Virus record (IMG/VR): IMGVR_UViG_3300008261_000020
Coordinates: 1 to 59,803 of that record
DNA length: 59,803 nucleotides
Strand: one strand, 5' to 3'
Source: a virus
Under the pieces are notes generated by a model. The model saw nothing but the letters and a program-made list of their open reading frames with translations. It had not been told where the DNA came from and ran no database searches. The position numbers and the translations under genes are program-made. Of this stretch, positions 37,465 to 46,565 are shown piece by piece. How positions within the stretch are numbered: position 1 is the stretch's first letter; each line of letters starts with the position of its first letter.

Positions 37465-38024
37465 AGTTTTATGGTTATTTGGTGGTCAAACATTCTATAA
37501 AGCTTTTCTCCATCTACAGTAAACTCATATTCACTGTCAGGCTGAAAGCAAACCTTGTCCCCCATTTTGACCCCTTGGGTCAGCAAGTATTGATTAGGAT
37601 AGACCATCTCCCCCATTAATGGCTCGTCCGTAAAAGGTTTCTTGACGTACGAATCAATAGCAGGAATAGGCTTTACAAAGCAATATCTGTCGTAAGTATT
37701 CCATTTACCGTCATGACGGTAAAGGAAGAATTGGTCAGGCTCTATAAAGAATATGTCATCTCTGAAAAAGCTTCTACCGCTTTTCTGCTTTCCACGCATG
37801 TCGTTGTAAAACTTAAACACATTGTGGTGAACAAGAAGTATGTCCCCTACTTGAACAGGACCATTATACTTTAAAGGAACTTCTACGACTTCTGCGTATC
37901 TGTTTGAGAACTTGTGGTCTTCTTCTGACGTGCTTGTTATTATTTCAATCCCACCTATCTCTTTTGTATTGTCGTATCTTTTTCCATTTACCGGCTTCGC
38001 TATGAAGTTAAATGGTGATTTCAT
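37461..38024 (-). CDS. GroES-fold-like protein (possible large co-chaperonin)
   Basis: 187 residues. RYAEVVEVPLKYNGPVQVGD then ILLVHHN and the end LYRMFDHQITIKL resemble the beta-barrel of GroES/gp31 (GxVxxVG.........VGDxVL, and the C-terminal strand). It is twice the GroES length, with an intervening segment (FVKPIPAIDSYVKKP). A bona fide GroES is encoded at 48367, so this could be a second, capsid-specific co-chaperonin for the encoded GroEL, or a beta-barrel unrelated to GroES. Uncertain. Confidence 0.45.
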   Translation of the reverse strand: MKSPFNFIAKPVNGKRYDNTKEIGGIEIITSTSEEDHKFSNRYAEVVEVPLKYNGPVQVGDILLVHHNVFKFYNDMRGKQKSGRSFFRDDIFFIEPDQFFLYRHDGKWNTYDRYCFVKPIPAIDSYVKKPFTDEPLMGEMVYPNQYLLTQGVKMGDKVCFQPDSEYEFTVDGEKLYRMFDHQITIKL

Positions 38025-38251
38025 TAATAATTTATATTATATTCAATAGATACAGGAATTGTAGCATTAAACTCTTTCCAAAGAATTACTTCTTTGTTTT
38101 CATTGATAATGTAAATCTTGTAAGACTGTTTGGCGTCATCATACTTTATGAGATGAATCTTATTAGTCTCCCCAAGAACATCTTGACCAACAATGTAATG
38201 CATAGCCCCTCCCTTGTAGTCGGGACCAACAGATATTTTCCTTATATCCAT
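38024..38251 (-). CDS. small hypothetical protein
   Basis: 75 residues, beta-rich (MDIRKISVGPDYKGGAMHYI). Shares its last base with the next gene's start region. No domain recognised. Confidence 0.6.
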   Translation of the reverse strand: MDIRKISVGPDYKGGAMHYIVGQDVLGETNKIHLIKYDDAKQSYKIYIINENKEVILWKEFNATIPVSIEYNINY

Positions 38252-38263
38252 ATTAGATTAAAT

Positions 38264-38500
38264 TTAATGTACTACCCCTAAATAGTCCGTACCCGTTATC
38301 CTATATACATTACCTGCCACAAGACCCCCCGAAAGGGCAGCAGCATTGTTTGCATATACGGGAACATTTGGCAATGGCAATGATAGTATGTCTGCAATTA
38401 AAAAATTCTTAGTTGCATTAGCATCTTCTGCGTCTGTTCCTATAAGTTTGTCAGCAATAGTAACATTACCATCGGTGCTATAATTGTTTATCTTAGCCAT
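38264..38500 (-). CDS. short virion adaptor protein with the shared fibre N-terminal module
   Basis: 78 residues. The start, MAKINNYSTDGNVTIADKLI then GTDAEDANATKNFLIADI, is nearly the same as in the 1387-residue and 272-residue proteins encoded downstream. The rest (LPNVPVYANNAAALSGGLVA) is unlike theirs. It may be a short appendage or cap using the same docking site. Overlaps the next gene by 1 nt. Confidence 0.6.
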   Translation of the reverse strand: MAKINNYSTDGNVTIADKLIGTDAEDANATKNFLIADILSLPLPNVPVYANNAAALSGGLVAGNVYRITGTDYLGVVH

Positions 38501-38841
38501 TATACCAAAGTTAAAAGATAAAGAGTTTCGTGAACAAGACCAAGCATCTCGTCCATAATGTTTTGCAAATCAGAAGAGTAGTTGTCTCTTTCTGCTTCAA
38601 TGATAGCTTGCATGCTCTTCATGTGAGATGTAGCGTCTTGGTTCTTTGCCTCAGGTATAATAAGCTCAACCCTTCCATTAGCACCAAAGTACTTTTCAGT
38701 AAATGAGTCTGTTAGGTCAAGAATCTTGTCGTAGTACATGCCAAGAGCTTTATGCTCCGCAAATGAAGTAGTCTGAAGATGAGCGATATGCATCATGTCC
38801 CTTGACTGAAAAAGTGTTCCGATGAATTTTCCCGGTGCCAT
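38500..38841 (-). CDS. hypothetical protein resembling DUF5856
   Basis: 113 residues. FIGTLFQSRDMMHIAHLQTT, AEHKALGMYYDKILDLTDSF and EAERDNYSSDLQNIMDEMLG give a His/Glu-containing four-helix pattern like phage DUF5856 (ferritin-like). The residues HIAHLQ, EH and EAERD could bind a metal. Function in phages unknown. Confidence 0.65.
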   Translation of the reverse strand: MAPGKFIGTLFQSRDMMHIAHLQTTSFAEHKALGMYYDKILDLTDSFTEKYFGANGRVELIIPEAKNQDATSHMKSMQAIIEAERDNYSSDLQNIMDEMLGLVHETLYLLTLV

Positions 38842-38842
38842 A

Positions 38843-39076
38843 TTATTGTTTTTTTTGTGTTATTTCTCCTGTCTTCATATTTATTACGGCATCAACTCCG
38901 TACTTATCTATGAGATACTTCTCATTCTCATCAAACTCTTGTTTTAACTTATCTATCTCCTTGAGCATCTCATGCTTAGTTAGCTCTATATCACCAAGAG
39001 TCATCTTGGCTTTGCCATACTTTGTATTCATTTCATGAATCTTGGCAAGTTCTTCCGATGTAATTTTATTTGACAT
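38843..39076 (-). CDS. small coiled-coil hypothetical protein
   Basis: 77 residues from the ATG at 39076 (an upstream in-frame TTG at 39091 would add five unlikely residues). Charged helical sequence (ELTKHEMLKEIDKLKQEFDE) suggests a coiled coil, ending with AVINMKTGEITQKKQ. Confidence 0.6.
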   Translation of the reverse strand: MSNKITSEELAKIHEMNTKYGKAKMTLGDIELTKHEMLKEIDKLKQEFDENEKYLIDKYGVDAVINMKTGEITQKKQ

Positions 39077-39094
39077 ATTACAAATATACAATTA

Positions 39095-39352
39095 TTATAC
39101 GATTGGAGGTACTATTACTACCCCAATTGCTTCTGCTACATATCCATCAACTACGGTGTTATCCTGACCCCAAGCAGCAAATTGCTCTTCTGTCATCATG
39201 TAATTTCCTATGGCACACTGAAGTCCTTCAGCAGTATTTAAAGTCCAAGTCGTATCTGTAGTTAAAGCATTAGTTGGAAACGAAAAAACAGTTACATTTA
39301 GTACTGTTGCTTCTCCATAAATAGGAAAATTAATTGGTTCAATGTTTGACAT
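39095..39352 (-). CDS. small virion-associated hypothetical protein
   Basis: 85 residues. VLNVTVFSFPTNALTTDTTW and EEQFAAWGQDNTVVDGYVAE. Located immediately downstream of the long fibre gene in the direction of transcription. Possibly a fibre accessory or chaperone; no direct evidence. Confidence 0.6.
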   Translation of the reverse strand: MSNIEPINFPIYGEATVLNVTVFSFPTNALTTDTTWTLNTAEGLQCAIGNYMMTEEQFAAWGQDNTVVDGYVAEAIGVVIVPPIV

Positions 39353-39362
39353 AATTATTGTT

Positions 39363-42300
39363 TTATTCTATATATATTGTTGCATTAACTGCATATCCTG
39401 TATTAGACACAGGGTTTGTTGCCCAAGCAGGACTATTTAATCTAATCTGAACTGTATCACCAACAGCAACAGCAATACTTAATGAAGCGTTATTCCAATC
39501 TCTTGTACTTGTACTAACTGATATTGTTTCAATAAGTGTTGCAGTTGTTCCATTAATAAGAATATAAGCACTCCAATTCTCAGACGAACCAACTGTTGAA
39601 AATGATGCTACAACATGTGCGGCTTTTATTGTTCCTGCTTTTGTTATATAAATAGGATTTATGTTCAAATTACTTGAAAGTGCTAAACTTGGACCCATTC
39701 CAATATAATATAGTACGTTATCAGCCCAAGTAAAGTTGGCAGTTGCAATTGCAAATGCTTGAATAGTATATCCAAGAGGAGTACCGCTTAGTATATTTCC
39801 TGATGAGTCAAATCCAAGAAATCCTACAGCAGTTCCTGTAAAAGCTGACGTTGATGTGTAGTTGTTAAGCTGTAATTGCCCTGTGGTTTTTAAAACAAGT
39901 TGAGATGTAGATGAACCACCTGCCGCAAATTTAATAGTGCCTGATGTAAAGTCGTTTAGTATTCCAATATCTCCTGCAACAGCTCCATTATACAAATATC
40001 CATCCTTAGCTGCTATAATTTTATACGCTGTTGTTGTTGTTGAATATTTTCCAATTGAAGTAGCTCCTGATGTAGCGTCTGATATTGCTGAAATTTGTGA
40101 TGATGATGATGTCCCGCTTGTTGTGTTTGATGCTGATATTGAAGTTGCTGCATTTTGGTTTCTACTTAATGTCAATGTACCTGTTCCTGATAAAGACATT
40201 ATGTTGGTTGTGCCTGCATACCATTTATGAAAAGATGAAGCAGATGCATTAGGTACTGAATACCATAATGTAGATGATTCTATACCTAAAGCAAAATCAA
40301 CATCTGTTGCACTTACTCCCGGAAATAATACAATCTTTGTTCCTGTACTCCTTGTTGTAGTTGCAGGAGCAGCAACACCATTTGAGTTGAAGTCTATCCT
40401 ATTTGCTGTAGCTCCATTTAAGTAAATCTGTCCACCTCCTGTTGCTGTACTATTAGCTGCTGTAACTGTTAACGCTCCTGTAAATCTTCCTGTACCATTT
40501 GCATCAAGTATAAATGTACTCTCTGTTACTGTACCTAAGAGCAACCTACCTGCTGCTGTTAAAGACATTTGTGCTGTTGTAGAACCGCCTGCTGCAAATT
40601 TAATTCTTCCGGTTGAAAAGTTATTTGCAAATACCATGTGACCTGAAGAATAATTTGTTATAGAAAAATCACCTGCCAAAAGTGGTGCAACAGGTGCTCC
40701 AAAACTTGTAGATAATTTTTGCATTTGTGCAGTTTTGTTTGAATCTGCTATAAAATTCATAACTGCTTGTGCAGATGTTCCTGTGGTTGTATTTTTAATT
40801 TGATGAACTACTGCTGCATTTACACCTCTTGTTATGTCTATATCTGCTGTTGGTGTTGCAGTTCCAATACCTAATCTATTATTAGTATCATCCCAAAAAA
40901 AACTTGCATTGTCTTGAGCAAGAACACCTGATGTGCCTGCAAACAATACCGAACCTACTGTTGCACCTGTAATACTACCACCAATAGCCATGCTGCCACC
41001 ACCACTATACTGTGGGATATTAAGAGTAGAGCCAATTAATGTAGCAGCACCTGATGTACCCGTTGTAGTTAATGTAATTGCATCTTGTTTACCATTAAAT
41101 GTATTCCAATCGGTAGAGCTAAGGTAACCATCAGTAGATGTAGTAGCCTGATTAATTCCGATTGTACCCGTACTTGTTATTGTACCGCCCGTAATTGGTC
41201 CACTTGTTCCTATGCTTGTAACTGTACCAACCGACCACGTTCTATTTGCAGACAAATCATAAGTTGTACCATTGATAGTAAGCGTAGTGGCTTCATTAGC
41301 AGGAGTATATCCAAGTGCAGTAGCTATACTTTTATTTTCCCAAAGCTGAGTAGATGAAGTGTAGAATAATCCTTCGTTATTAAGAGGAGTGTCTATGTAA
41401 ACATTATGAAGCTCATCAAGCTCCCACCCGTTCATTATCTTAACATAAATCTTACCATTGTTAACGTGAGCATACTCAACGTATCCCATTACGACAATGT
41501 GCCCTGTAGACCCATTAGGTTTAATATTTGTTAATGCACCCGGAGTAGTTGGACTTAGATACAATACATCACCATCAGCCCATGTTTCACCCTGTAATGA
41601 CCCCGTTGTGTTAACATCTAAAAGTTGACCAACACATAAGATAAACCCTTCTTGATTAGTTGGTATTGTTTCGCATACCAATCCAAGAGTGTCTGCACTA
41701 TTAGGGTCATCATCAGCTTGAGCATAAGCAACAGCTAACCTTTGACCTTGTGCACCACTAACACGCACTGCAGCATATCCTGCTTTTGTTAGTGTAGTAT
41801 TAGGAGTAACTTTATTTACAACCCTTGCCACCAAGTCAACACCATTCTTTAATAAAACATCGCCACCCTTTAAGGTTGTTTCGCTACTTCCTATTGTATT
41901 ATTCCACCTTGTTGTACCAACGGTAGCAGTTCCTGTAGGAGATACATCAAGAGTTAATTGACCTGCTGTAAGCCCCCACTCCCCAAGATTTACATCTTGA
42001 GTAGCACCGGTATAAGGAACATACCCTGTAAGACTTGGACCTGAAACAGTTAATATATTTCCTGAAGCATCAAACCCAAGGTATCCTACTTGGGTTCCCG
42101 TAAATGAACTTGTTGTTGTGTAGTATGGTAAAACAAGTTGACCGCTTTGTAAATTTTGACTTACAACATTGCCATTAATCTGCTGTAATACGTTACCGTC
42201 TGTATATGCATGGTATGTTTGCCTTGGGCTACCTACATTATTCATCTGAATGGTGTAGGTATATGTAGTGCCACCTGTATTTGTGTAGTTTATTGTACCG

Positions 42301-43526
42301 CCTGATACAGAATTGTAGTTAAATGTTACAACGTTTGATGAGTAAGACAAGATGCTGTCGGTAAGAGCACTGACACCACTCCACATTGGAAGATAATAAA
42401 TGGTTCCCGTACCTGTAACAGGGTTTGTTAGTGCGTTTTGCTTGTTATTAAACGTATTCCAATCGGTGCTGCTCAGATACCCATCTGAACTGACACCCGC
42501 CTGCGTAATTCCTATGGTTCCACTACTCGTAATCGTACCACCTGTCAAAGGAGCTGAGGTCCCAACACTTGTAACCGTACCAACAGACCAAGACCTGTTA
42601 GCAGATAGGTCATAAGTAGTACCATTTATAGTTAACTCTCTTGTTGATGGTACACCACCAAGCCCTGAAAGCGTATAGTCAGGCACATTAAGTATACCCG
42701 TTAGATTACTGTAGGTAGAAGCACCACTATTTCCCGTGGTAGTCAAGCTTATAGCTTGGCGAGCTCTGCTGTCAGTGAAATAAAGGTTTGTTCCTTCAGC
42801 AATATTGGTAGTTGTAAGTACAACTACACCAACCTGACCGTTTACCGACACCACAGTGTCCGTATTGTCAACCTGTTGCCATGCAGTTCCGTCAAAAATA
42901 ATCCAATCGCCTACATTCCAATCTGTAATGCCATCAATGTTGGTACTTCCTGCAACATTTACTACATAGTACCAACCTTTTGTACCCACTCCACTTTGAA
43001 TAAGTGGATTATTTGTTGATGCATTCCACGTTCCCTTGTATACAACACCTCCAACAAGGCTATTTACTTGATTTTGTAGTTTACCAAAGGCTTGAAGTAT
43101 GCTATCCGTAGAAGAAACAGAGCCTCCTGTAATGGTAAGACCCGTAAGAACCTTGCCTATCACAGCACCGTTGCTTAATGTTACAGTAGCAACACCCGGT
43201 CCTGACCCTGTAGCCTCACCTGTAAGACTTGTTATATAGTTTCCTGCGGGTTGGTATACCGTTGAGTCAAGAGAACCATCAGCTTTTAGAAAGTCTGATG
43301 CTGTACCGTTACTATTAATTAAAGAATTTGCAGTTATATTAAACGCACCTAAGAAAGTATCTTGATTTGCTCCTACGTATGGCACATAATTACCTGTTAC
43401 TATCAAAGCACCTATGTCTCCTATAGTAAAATTCTTTGTCTCATTAACATTCTCTACATCAGTACCAATTAAAAGGTCGTTTAATGTAGGAACCGATATA
43501 ACAGGATATGTACTAATCTTAGCCAT
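39363..43526 (-). CDS. long tail/head fibre protein (1387 aa)
   Basis: N-terminal docking module (MAKISTYPVISVPTLNDLLI then GTDVENVNETKNFTIGDIGA) shared with two other proteins in the window. The shaft is Ser/Thr/Gly-rich and beta-structured, with two copies of a roughly 90-residue unit: LTINGTTYDLSANR(S/T)WSVGTVTS...SSTDWNTFN(N/G)KQ, near residues 298 and 748. The C-terminal 130 residues (from AIATANFTWADNVLYYIGMG) look like a compact beta sandwich that could bind receptor. No S74 autoprotease is evident. It probably determines host binding. Confidence 0.7.
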   Translation of the reverse strand: MAKISTYPVISVPTLNDLLIGTDVENVNETKNFTIGDIGALIVTGNYVPYVGANQDTFLGAFNITANSLINSNGTASDFLKADGSLDSTVYQPAGNYITSLTGEATGSGPGVATVTLSNGAVIGKVLTGLTITGGSVSSTDSILQAFGKLQNQVNSLVGGVVYKGTWNASTNNPLIQSGVGTKGWYYVVNVAGSTNIDGITDWNVGDWIIFDGTAWQQVDNTDTVVSVNGQVGVVVLTTTNIAEGTNLYFTDSRARQAISLTTTGNSGASTYSNLTGILNVPDYTLSGLGGVPSTRELTINGTTYDLSANRSWSVGTVTSVGTSAPLTGGTITSSGTIGITQAGVSSDGYLSSTDWNTFNNKQNALTNPVTGTGTIYYLPMWSGVSALTDSILSYSSNVVTFNYNSVSGGTINYTNTGGTTYTYTIQMNNVGSPRQTYHAYTDGNVLQQINGNVVSQNLQSGQLVLPYYTTTSSFTGTQVGYLGFDASGNILTVSGPSLTGYVPYTGATQDVNLGEWGLTAGQLTLDVSPTGTATVGTTRWNNTIGSSETTLKGGDVLLKNGVDLVARVVNKVTPNTTLTKAGYAAVRVSGAQGQRLAVAYAQADDDPNSADTLGLVCETIPTNQEGFILCVGQLLDVNTTGSLQGETWADGDVLYLSPTTPGALTNIKPNGSTGHIVVMGYVEYAHVNNGKIYVKIMNGWELDELHNVYIDTPLNNEGLFYTSSTQLWENKSIATALGYTPANEATTLTINGTTYDLSANRTWSVGTVTSIGTSGPITGGTITSTGTIGINQATTSTDGYLSSTDWNTFNGKQDAITLTTTGTSGAATLIGSTLNIPQYSGGGSMAIGGSITGATVGSVLFAGTSGVLAQDNASFFWDDTNNRLGIGTATPTADIDITRGVNAAVVHQIKNTTTGTSAQAVMNFIADSNKTAQMQKLSTSFGAPVAPLLAGDFSITNYSSGHMVFANNFSTGRIKFAAGGSTTAQMSLTAAGRLLLGTVTESTFILDANGTGRFTGALTVTAANSTATGGGQIYLNGATANRIDFNSNGVAAPATTTRSTGTKIVLFPGVSATDVDFALGIESSTLWYSVPNASASSFHKWYAGTTNIMSLSGTGTLTLSRNQNAATSISASNTTSGTSSSSQISAISDATSGATSIGKYSTTTTAYKIIAAKDGYLYNGAVAGDIGILNDFTSGTIKFAAGGSSTSQLVLKTTGQLQLNNYTSTSAFTGTAVGFLGFDSSGNILSGTPLGYTIQAFAIATANFTWADNVLYYIGMGPSLALSSNLNINPIYITKAGTIKAAHVVASFSTVGSSENWSAYILINGTTATLIETISVSTSTRDWNNASLSIAVAVGDTVQIRLNSPAWATNPVSNTGYAVNATIYIE

Positions 43527-43529
43527 CTA

Positions 43530-43985
43530 CTAAATGTTTTTCTTTACCGCACTTCCAAAATAATAACCGAATATAGAAAGAACTACTCCTTCAGCAATGC
43601 CTATTAAATGTATAAATATTTCCTTATTGTCCTTAGGAATTTCTAAGTAAACTATTGCATACACTATAAAAACAAAAACACCAAGTCCAATAAGACCTGT
43701 TAAGTTAAATAAGTAATCAATCTTGCCTGACTTACCAACCTCAATCTCACGATTTCTTGCAGAGTCCCTGTCTTTTACCTCTAACTCATACAATTCTTTA
43801 ATTTGCTCATGAGCTAACTTCTTATCTTCAGGGGTCAGATTAGGAGATGTGTCAATTAAATTTTTTACAATACCTAAAACTCCCGAATCAGGAAGCAAAT
43901 CACCAACTTTGTCCAAAATTTTTGGAGCTTTCGTCTTAAGGAACTGACCAACTTTGGTATCTTTAAATTTTTTTTTATCGCTCAT
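43530..43985 (-). CDS. holin-like membrane protein
   Basis: 151 residues. DRDSARNREIEV precedes two hydrophobic segments (YLFNLTGLIGLGVFVFIVYAI and LIGIAEGVVLSIFGYYFG) separated by a short loop, then a Lys-rich tail. This layout fits the 3TM holin family, with the first predicted helix poorly hydrophobic. It overlaps the M15 endolysin start by 4 nt, strong context for a holin. Confidence 0.75.
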   Translation of the reverse strand: MSDKKKFKDTKVGQFLKTKAPKILDKVGDLLPDSGVLGIVKNLIDTSPNLTPEDKKLAHEQIKELYELEVKDRDSARNREIEVGKSGKIDYLFNLTGLIGLGVFVFIVYAIVYLEIPKDNKEIFIHLIGIAEGVVLSIFGYYFGSAVKKNI

Positions 43986-44431
43986 ACCTTTAAGTATTGA
44001 GTTTTACCTTTTTCTTTTACAGCTTTTAAACACTGCTTTCTGTTTTTGCCTTCTGCATAGGACACATGAACCCATGAAGGCTCTGAGTCTGTACCAAACT
44101 CCCATATCAATTGGTCAAATTCAAGATTTTCTTTAATGAATTTAAACATCTCATGGTTTCTTCCTTCAACTTGCAGGTCAGCCGCTTGACCAAAACAATG
44201 TTGTGAGGTTGTCGACCCACCTATGATAGCATTAAGAGATGCAGCCCTGTATCCTGAAGTGACATTAATGCTACAATCCATGTGCTCACGTATTGGCTGA
44301 AGAACTTTTTCAGCAAGAATCTGCATATTTTTAATATGCTGCTCAGTAGGTTTGTTAGATATGCCCTTTTTAATGGCAGTAGGACTAAAAACCATTTCTT
44401 GAAGTGTAAAGTTTTTTGTTAAATTCATCAT
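43982..44431 (-). CDS. endolysin, peptidase M15A family
   Basis: 149 residues. GYRAASLNAIIGGS, SQHCFGQAADLQV (His and Asp zinc ligands, about 78 and 85) and WVHVSYAEGKNRKQC (His ligand, about 122) are the M15A signature. It would cleave peptide cross-links in peptidoglycan at lysis. No signal peptide, so it depends on the adjacent holin-like protein. The first or second Met could be the start. Confidence 0.85.
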   Translation of the reverse strand: MMNLTKNFTLQEMVFSPTAIKKGISNKPTEQHIKNMQILAEKVLQPIREHMDCSINVTSGYRAASLNAIIGGSTTSQHCFGQAADLQVEGRNHEMFKFIKENLEFDQLIWEFGTDSEPSWVHVSYAEGKNRKQCLKAVKEKGKTQYLKV

Positions 44432-44718
44432 TGAGCTTTTAAAAATTCAATAACAATCTTTATAACACCAAGGCTAATTAAAGTTACAAGAGCATAAAAG
44501 TATGACTTGTACTTTTTTAACTCAGCCTTTATGGCATATACTTCTCTCTTTATCTGCTTGAAATCACTTATCAATCCATTAGAATCCTTGTCAATAGGAT
44601 TACCTGCAAGTAGGTTATGCATGTCTTTAACAATAGCCTTTACCTCAGCCATGTCATTCTTAAGCGTGTCTAACTCTGCCGCCATATAATCAAACCTACT
44701 ATTTTCGTGATTGTTCAT
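44428..44718 (-). CDS. coiled-coil membrane protein, lysis-associated
   Basis: 96 residues. Charged helical heptads (about 10-70) end in a C-terminal membrane helix (FYALVTLISLGVIKIVIEFL). The ATGA overlap with the endolysin places it in the lysis cassette. It may be a holin-like (XhlA-type) or spanin-like component; topology alone cannot decide. Confidence 0.65.
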   Translation of the reverse strand: MNNHENSRFDYMAAELDTLKNDMAEVKAIVKDMHNLLAGNPIDKDSNGLISDFKQIKREVYAIKAELKKYKSYFYALVTLISLGVIKIVIEFLKAQ

Positions 44719-44737
44719 ATCTGTATGGAGATAGCAA

Positions 44738-45004
44738 TTACCATAGTGCTAAAATATTGGTTGCTGTTGTATCACTTGAAAATACTCTAAGTACTTGTAC
44801 AGGGATAAAGGTTCCATTAGCTACATTGTAAAATGTAACATCGTCTCCGCCTACAGTAAGAACACGAAGAACACCACCCGTTCCTGCTGTACCTACATAT
44901 AGAACGCATCCATTGTTTACCCCACCTGCCGGGTCAGGAATATTTACAGTGTCACTCTTGGTAACGACTGCTGCTCTGCCTGCTTGTAATTTTTGATATG
45001 CCAT
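44738..45004 (-). CDS. small beta-rich virion protein
   Basis: 88 residues. YQKLQAGRAAVVTKSDTVNIPD and LYVGTAGTGGVLRVLTVGGD and FIPVQVLRVFSSDTTATNIL match a widespread small phage protein found near fibre or lysis genes. I do not know an experimentally proven role; a trimeric spike or decoration function is plausible. Confidence 0.65.
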   Translation of the reverse strand: MAYQKLQAGRAAVVTKSDTVNIPDPAGGVNNGCVLYVGTAGTGGVLRVLTVGGDDVTFYNVANGTFIPVQVLRVFSSDTTATNILALW

Positions 45005-45189
45005 TATTGTGTTTTTTGATTGTTATAAGGGAACACACGATTAAGTGTGTCTTTTCTTTTTCCGCAACCACAGTCCTTACCTGTAACCTTAGCTACAGTC
45101 TCAACAACTTTTTTTATTCCCGTAACGGTTGTTAGTTTTTCTACCGTATCTCCGAGTCCTTTACTTTGTTCAGTTAATTTCATCGTCAT
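45004..45189 (-). CDS. small protein with CGCGKR motif
   Basis: 61 residues. VTGKDCGCGKRKDTLNRVFP includes a tight Cys-x-Cys pair. It sits between genes with overlaps on both sides (1 nt and 20 nt). I recall similar CGCGKRK-containing small proteins in phages of Bacteroidota, function unknown. Confidence 0.6.
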   Translation of the reverse strand: MTMKLTEQSKGLGDTVEKLTTVTGIKKVVETVAKVTGKDCGCGKRKDTLNRVFPYNNQKTQ

Positions 45190-45568
45190 TAATTTTTTCA
45201 GCTTCGATTCCCTCTACCCATTCCGCAAGGAATGTAAGGTCTTCAATGCCTTCTGTTGAAAATGTGAATTGATAAAACTCAAAAGTCTGCTCAAGAAGTT
45301 CTTTCAAATCTTGACCCAACTTCTTAGCACCTTCTTTAGTAAACTTATAGTCTCCCTTTTCATCTAACTCCAATATACCTTTCTCATTGGTATACGCATT
45401 GTCAAGTCTTACATCTGAACGCTTCTCATTAAACTCATCCAAGATTGGCTTAATCTTGTCAGCAATCTTTTTAAGTTTTAATTCTTTCTTGCTTCCCTTC
45501 TCAGCACCTGTAGCGTTTACATTTTTTACTAAGTCAAGAAGTTGTAAATACGTAAGTGTTACTTTCAT
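45170..45568 (-). CDS. hypothetical protein (132 aa)
   Basis: 132 residues, helical and acidic. TYLQLLDLVKNVNATGAEKG at the N-terminus and LGQDLKELLEQTFEFYQFTF near the C-terminus. A leader containing AAATCAAATCAAATG directly precedes the start, the same element as in the right-hand operon. No domain recognised. Confidence 0.65.
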   Translation of the reverse strand: MKVTLTYLQLLDLVKNVNATGAEKGSKKELKLKKIADKIKPILDEFNEKRSDVRLDNAYTNEKGILELDEKGDYKFTKEGAKKLGQDLKELLEQTFEFYQFTFSTEGIEDLTFLAEWVEGIEAEKINDDEIN

Positions 45569-45589
45569 TTGATTTGATTTTATTTATTA

Positions 45590-46408
45590 TTAATTTGTTG
45601 TTACTGTACATCCGTTTGATACAAGTGTAGCCACATATCCGGCACCCGTTACACTTGGTGCAGCATTTGTTCCTCCACTCAAATCAACACTTTTATTAGC
45701 AAGACCTACAACATTTGCAAGTTGGTCTAATATTGCATCTACTGTTACTTGAGTAAATGCGTTAACACTTCCATCAAAGTCTGAATCAAATGTTGTTAAG
45801 CTTGAAATGTCTAATGTAGTTAGTGCAATATTATTAAAAATACTTATTCTTGAATCAACCCTTTCTAAGTTACTTAAATTAAGTGTTGTTAAAAGAGGAC
45901 AATATTCAATTGTTAAACTTATAGAAGTATTAGAGTTGTATAATACTCTTAGTGAACTTAAGTTTAGTGTTTGTAAATATGGAAAATTACTTATATAAAG
46001 TGAATAATTTACAGATGCATCTGTTAATGATGATACTGTTTCTAAAGATGGTAAACTAATTGTATTTAGTATTGGGTCCCCATAACTTCCTGAACCCTCC
46101 ATATATATAGTACCATAAACTGTAACCAAATTAGGTGCAAGTATTTGCCTACTCCAAAAAACAATAGGAGAATATTCGCCTAACGAAATACCAATTCCAC
46201 CTGCAGTAGTTCCTGAATAAGTTATTACATCAGGCTGAAAGATTGGACTGCCAACAACTTCTTGCGGGTCAAGTTGAGACGCAAAAAGATTATATATGTC
46301 GCTTAACAAATAATTCTTTGTAGCATTAGTACTCTCAGCATCAGACCCTATTAGCTTGTCTGAAAGAGTTACGTTACCGTCAATACTATATGTACTAATT
46401 TTGCCCAC
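45590..46408 (-). CDS. fibre-type protein with leucine-rich-repeat-like region and shared docking module
   Basis: 272 residues from a GTG start at 46408. MGKISTYSIDGNVTLSDKLI then GSDAESTNATKNYLLSDI is the docking module shared with the 78- and 1387-residue proteins. The middle has repeated short beta units such as LQTLNLSSLRVL, LTTLNLSNLERV and LTTLDISSLTTF, about 22-24 residues apart, which resemble BspA-like leucine-rich repeats. The C-terminus ends with a beta-rich SLVSNGCTVTTN-like strand. Likely an alternative receptor-binding appendage. Its GTG overlaps the upstream small gene. Confidence 0.65.
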   Translation of the reverse strand: MGKISTYSIDGNVTLSDKLIGSDAESTNATKNYLLSDIYNLFASQLDPQEVVGSPIFQPDVITYSGTTAGGIGISLGEYSPIVFWSRQILAPNLVTVYGTIYMEGSGSYGDPILNTISLPSLETVSSLTDASVNYSLYISNFPYLQTLNLSSLRVLYNSNTSISLTIEYCPLLTTLNLSNLERVDSRISIFNNIALTTLDISSLTTFDSDFDGSVNAFTQVTVDAILDQLANVVGLANKSVDLSGGTNAAPSVTGAGYVATLVSNGCTVTTN

Positions 46409-46550
46409 TCTTAATTTCTTTTATTCTGTTTTCTGCTTGTTCTTTGGTTTCAAATTCCTCAACATGAGGTTGCCCACTCAATAGCTTAGCATTTGGTTTC
46501 AATTCAACCAAATGAAATACATCAATATTATTATGACAAAGTACAAACAT
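46395..46550 (-). CDS. small hypothetical protein (51 aa)
   Basis: MFVLCHNNIDVFHLVELKPN then AKLLSGQPHVEEFETKEQAE. 51 residues, overlapping the next gene's GTG by 14 nt. The EEFETKEQAENRI ending resembles small phage proteins in which a beta hairpin is followed by an amphipathic helix. Confidence 0.5.
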   Translation of the reverse strand: MFVLCHNNIDVFHLVELKPNAKLLSGQPHVEEFETKEQAENRIKEIKSGQN

Positions 46551-46565
46551 ATTTTTACGAAGGTA

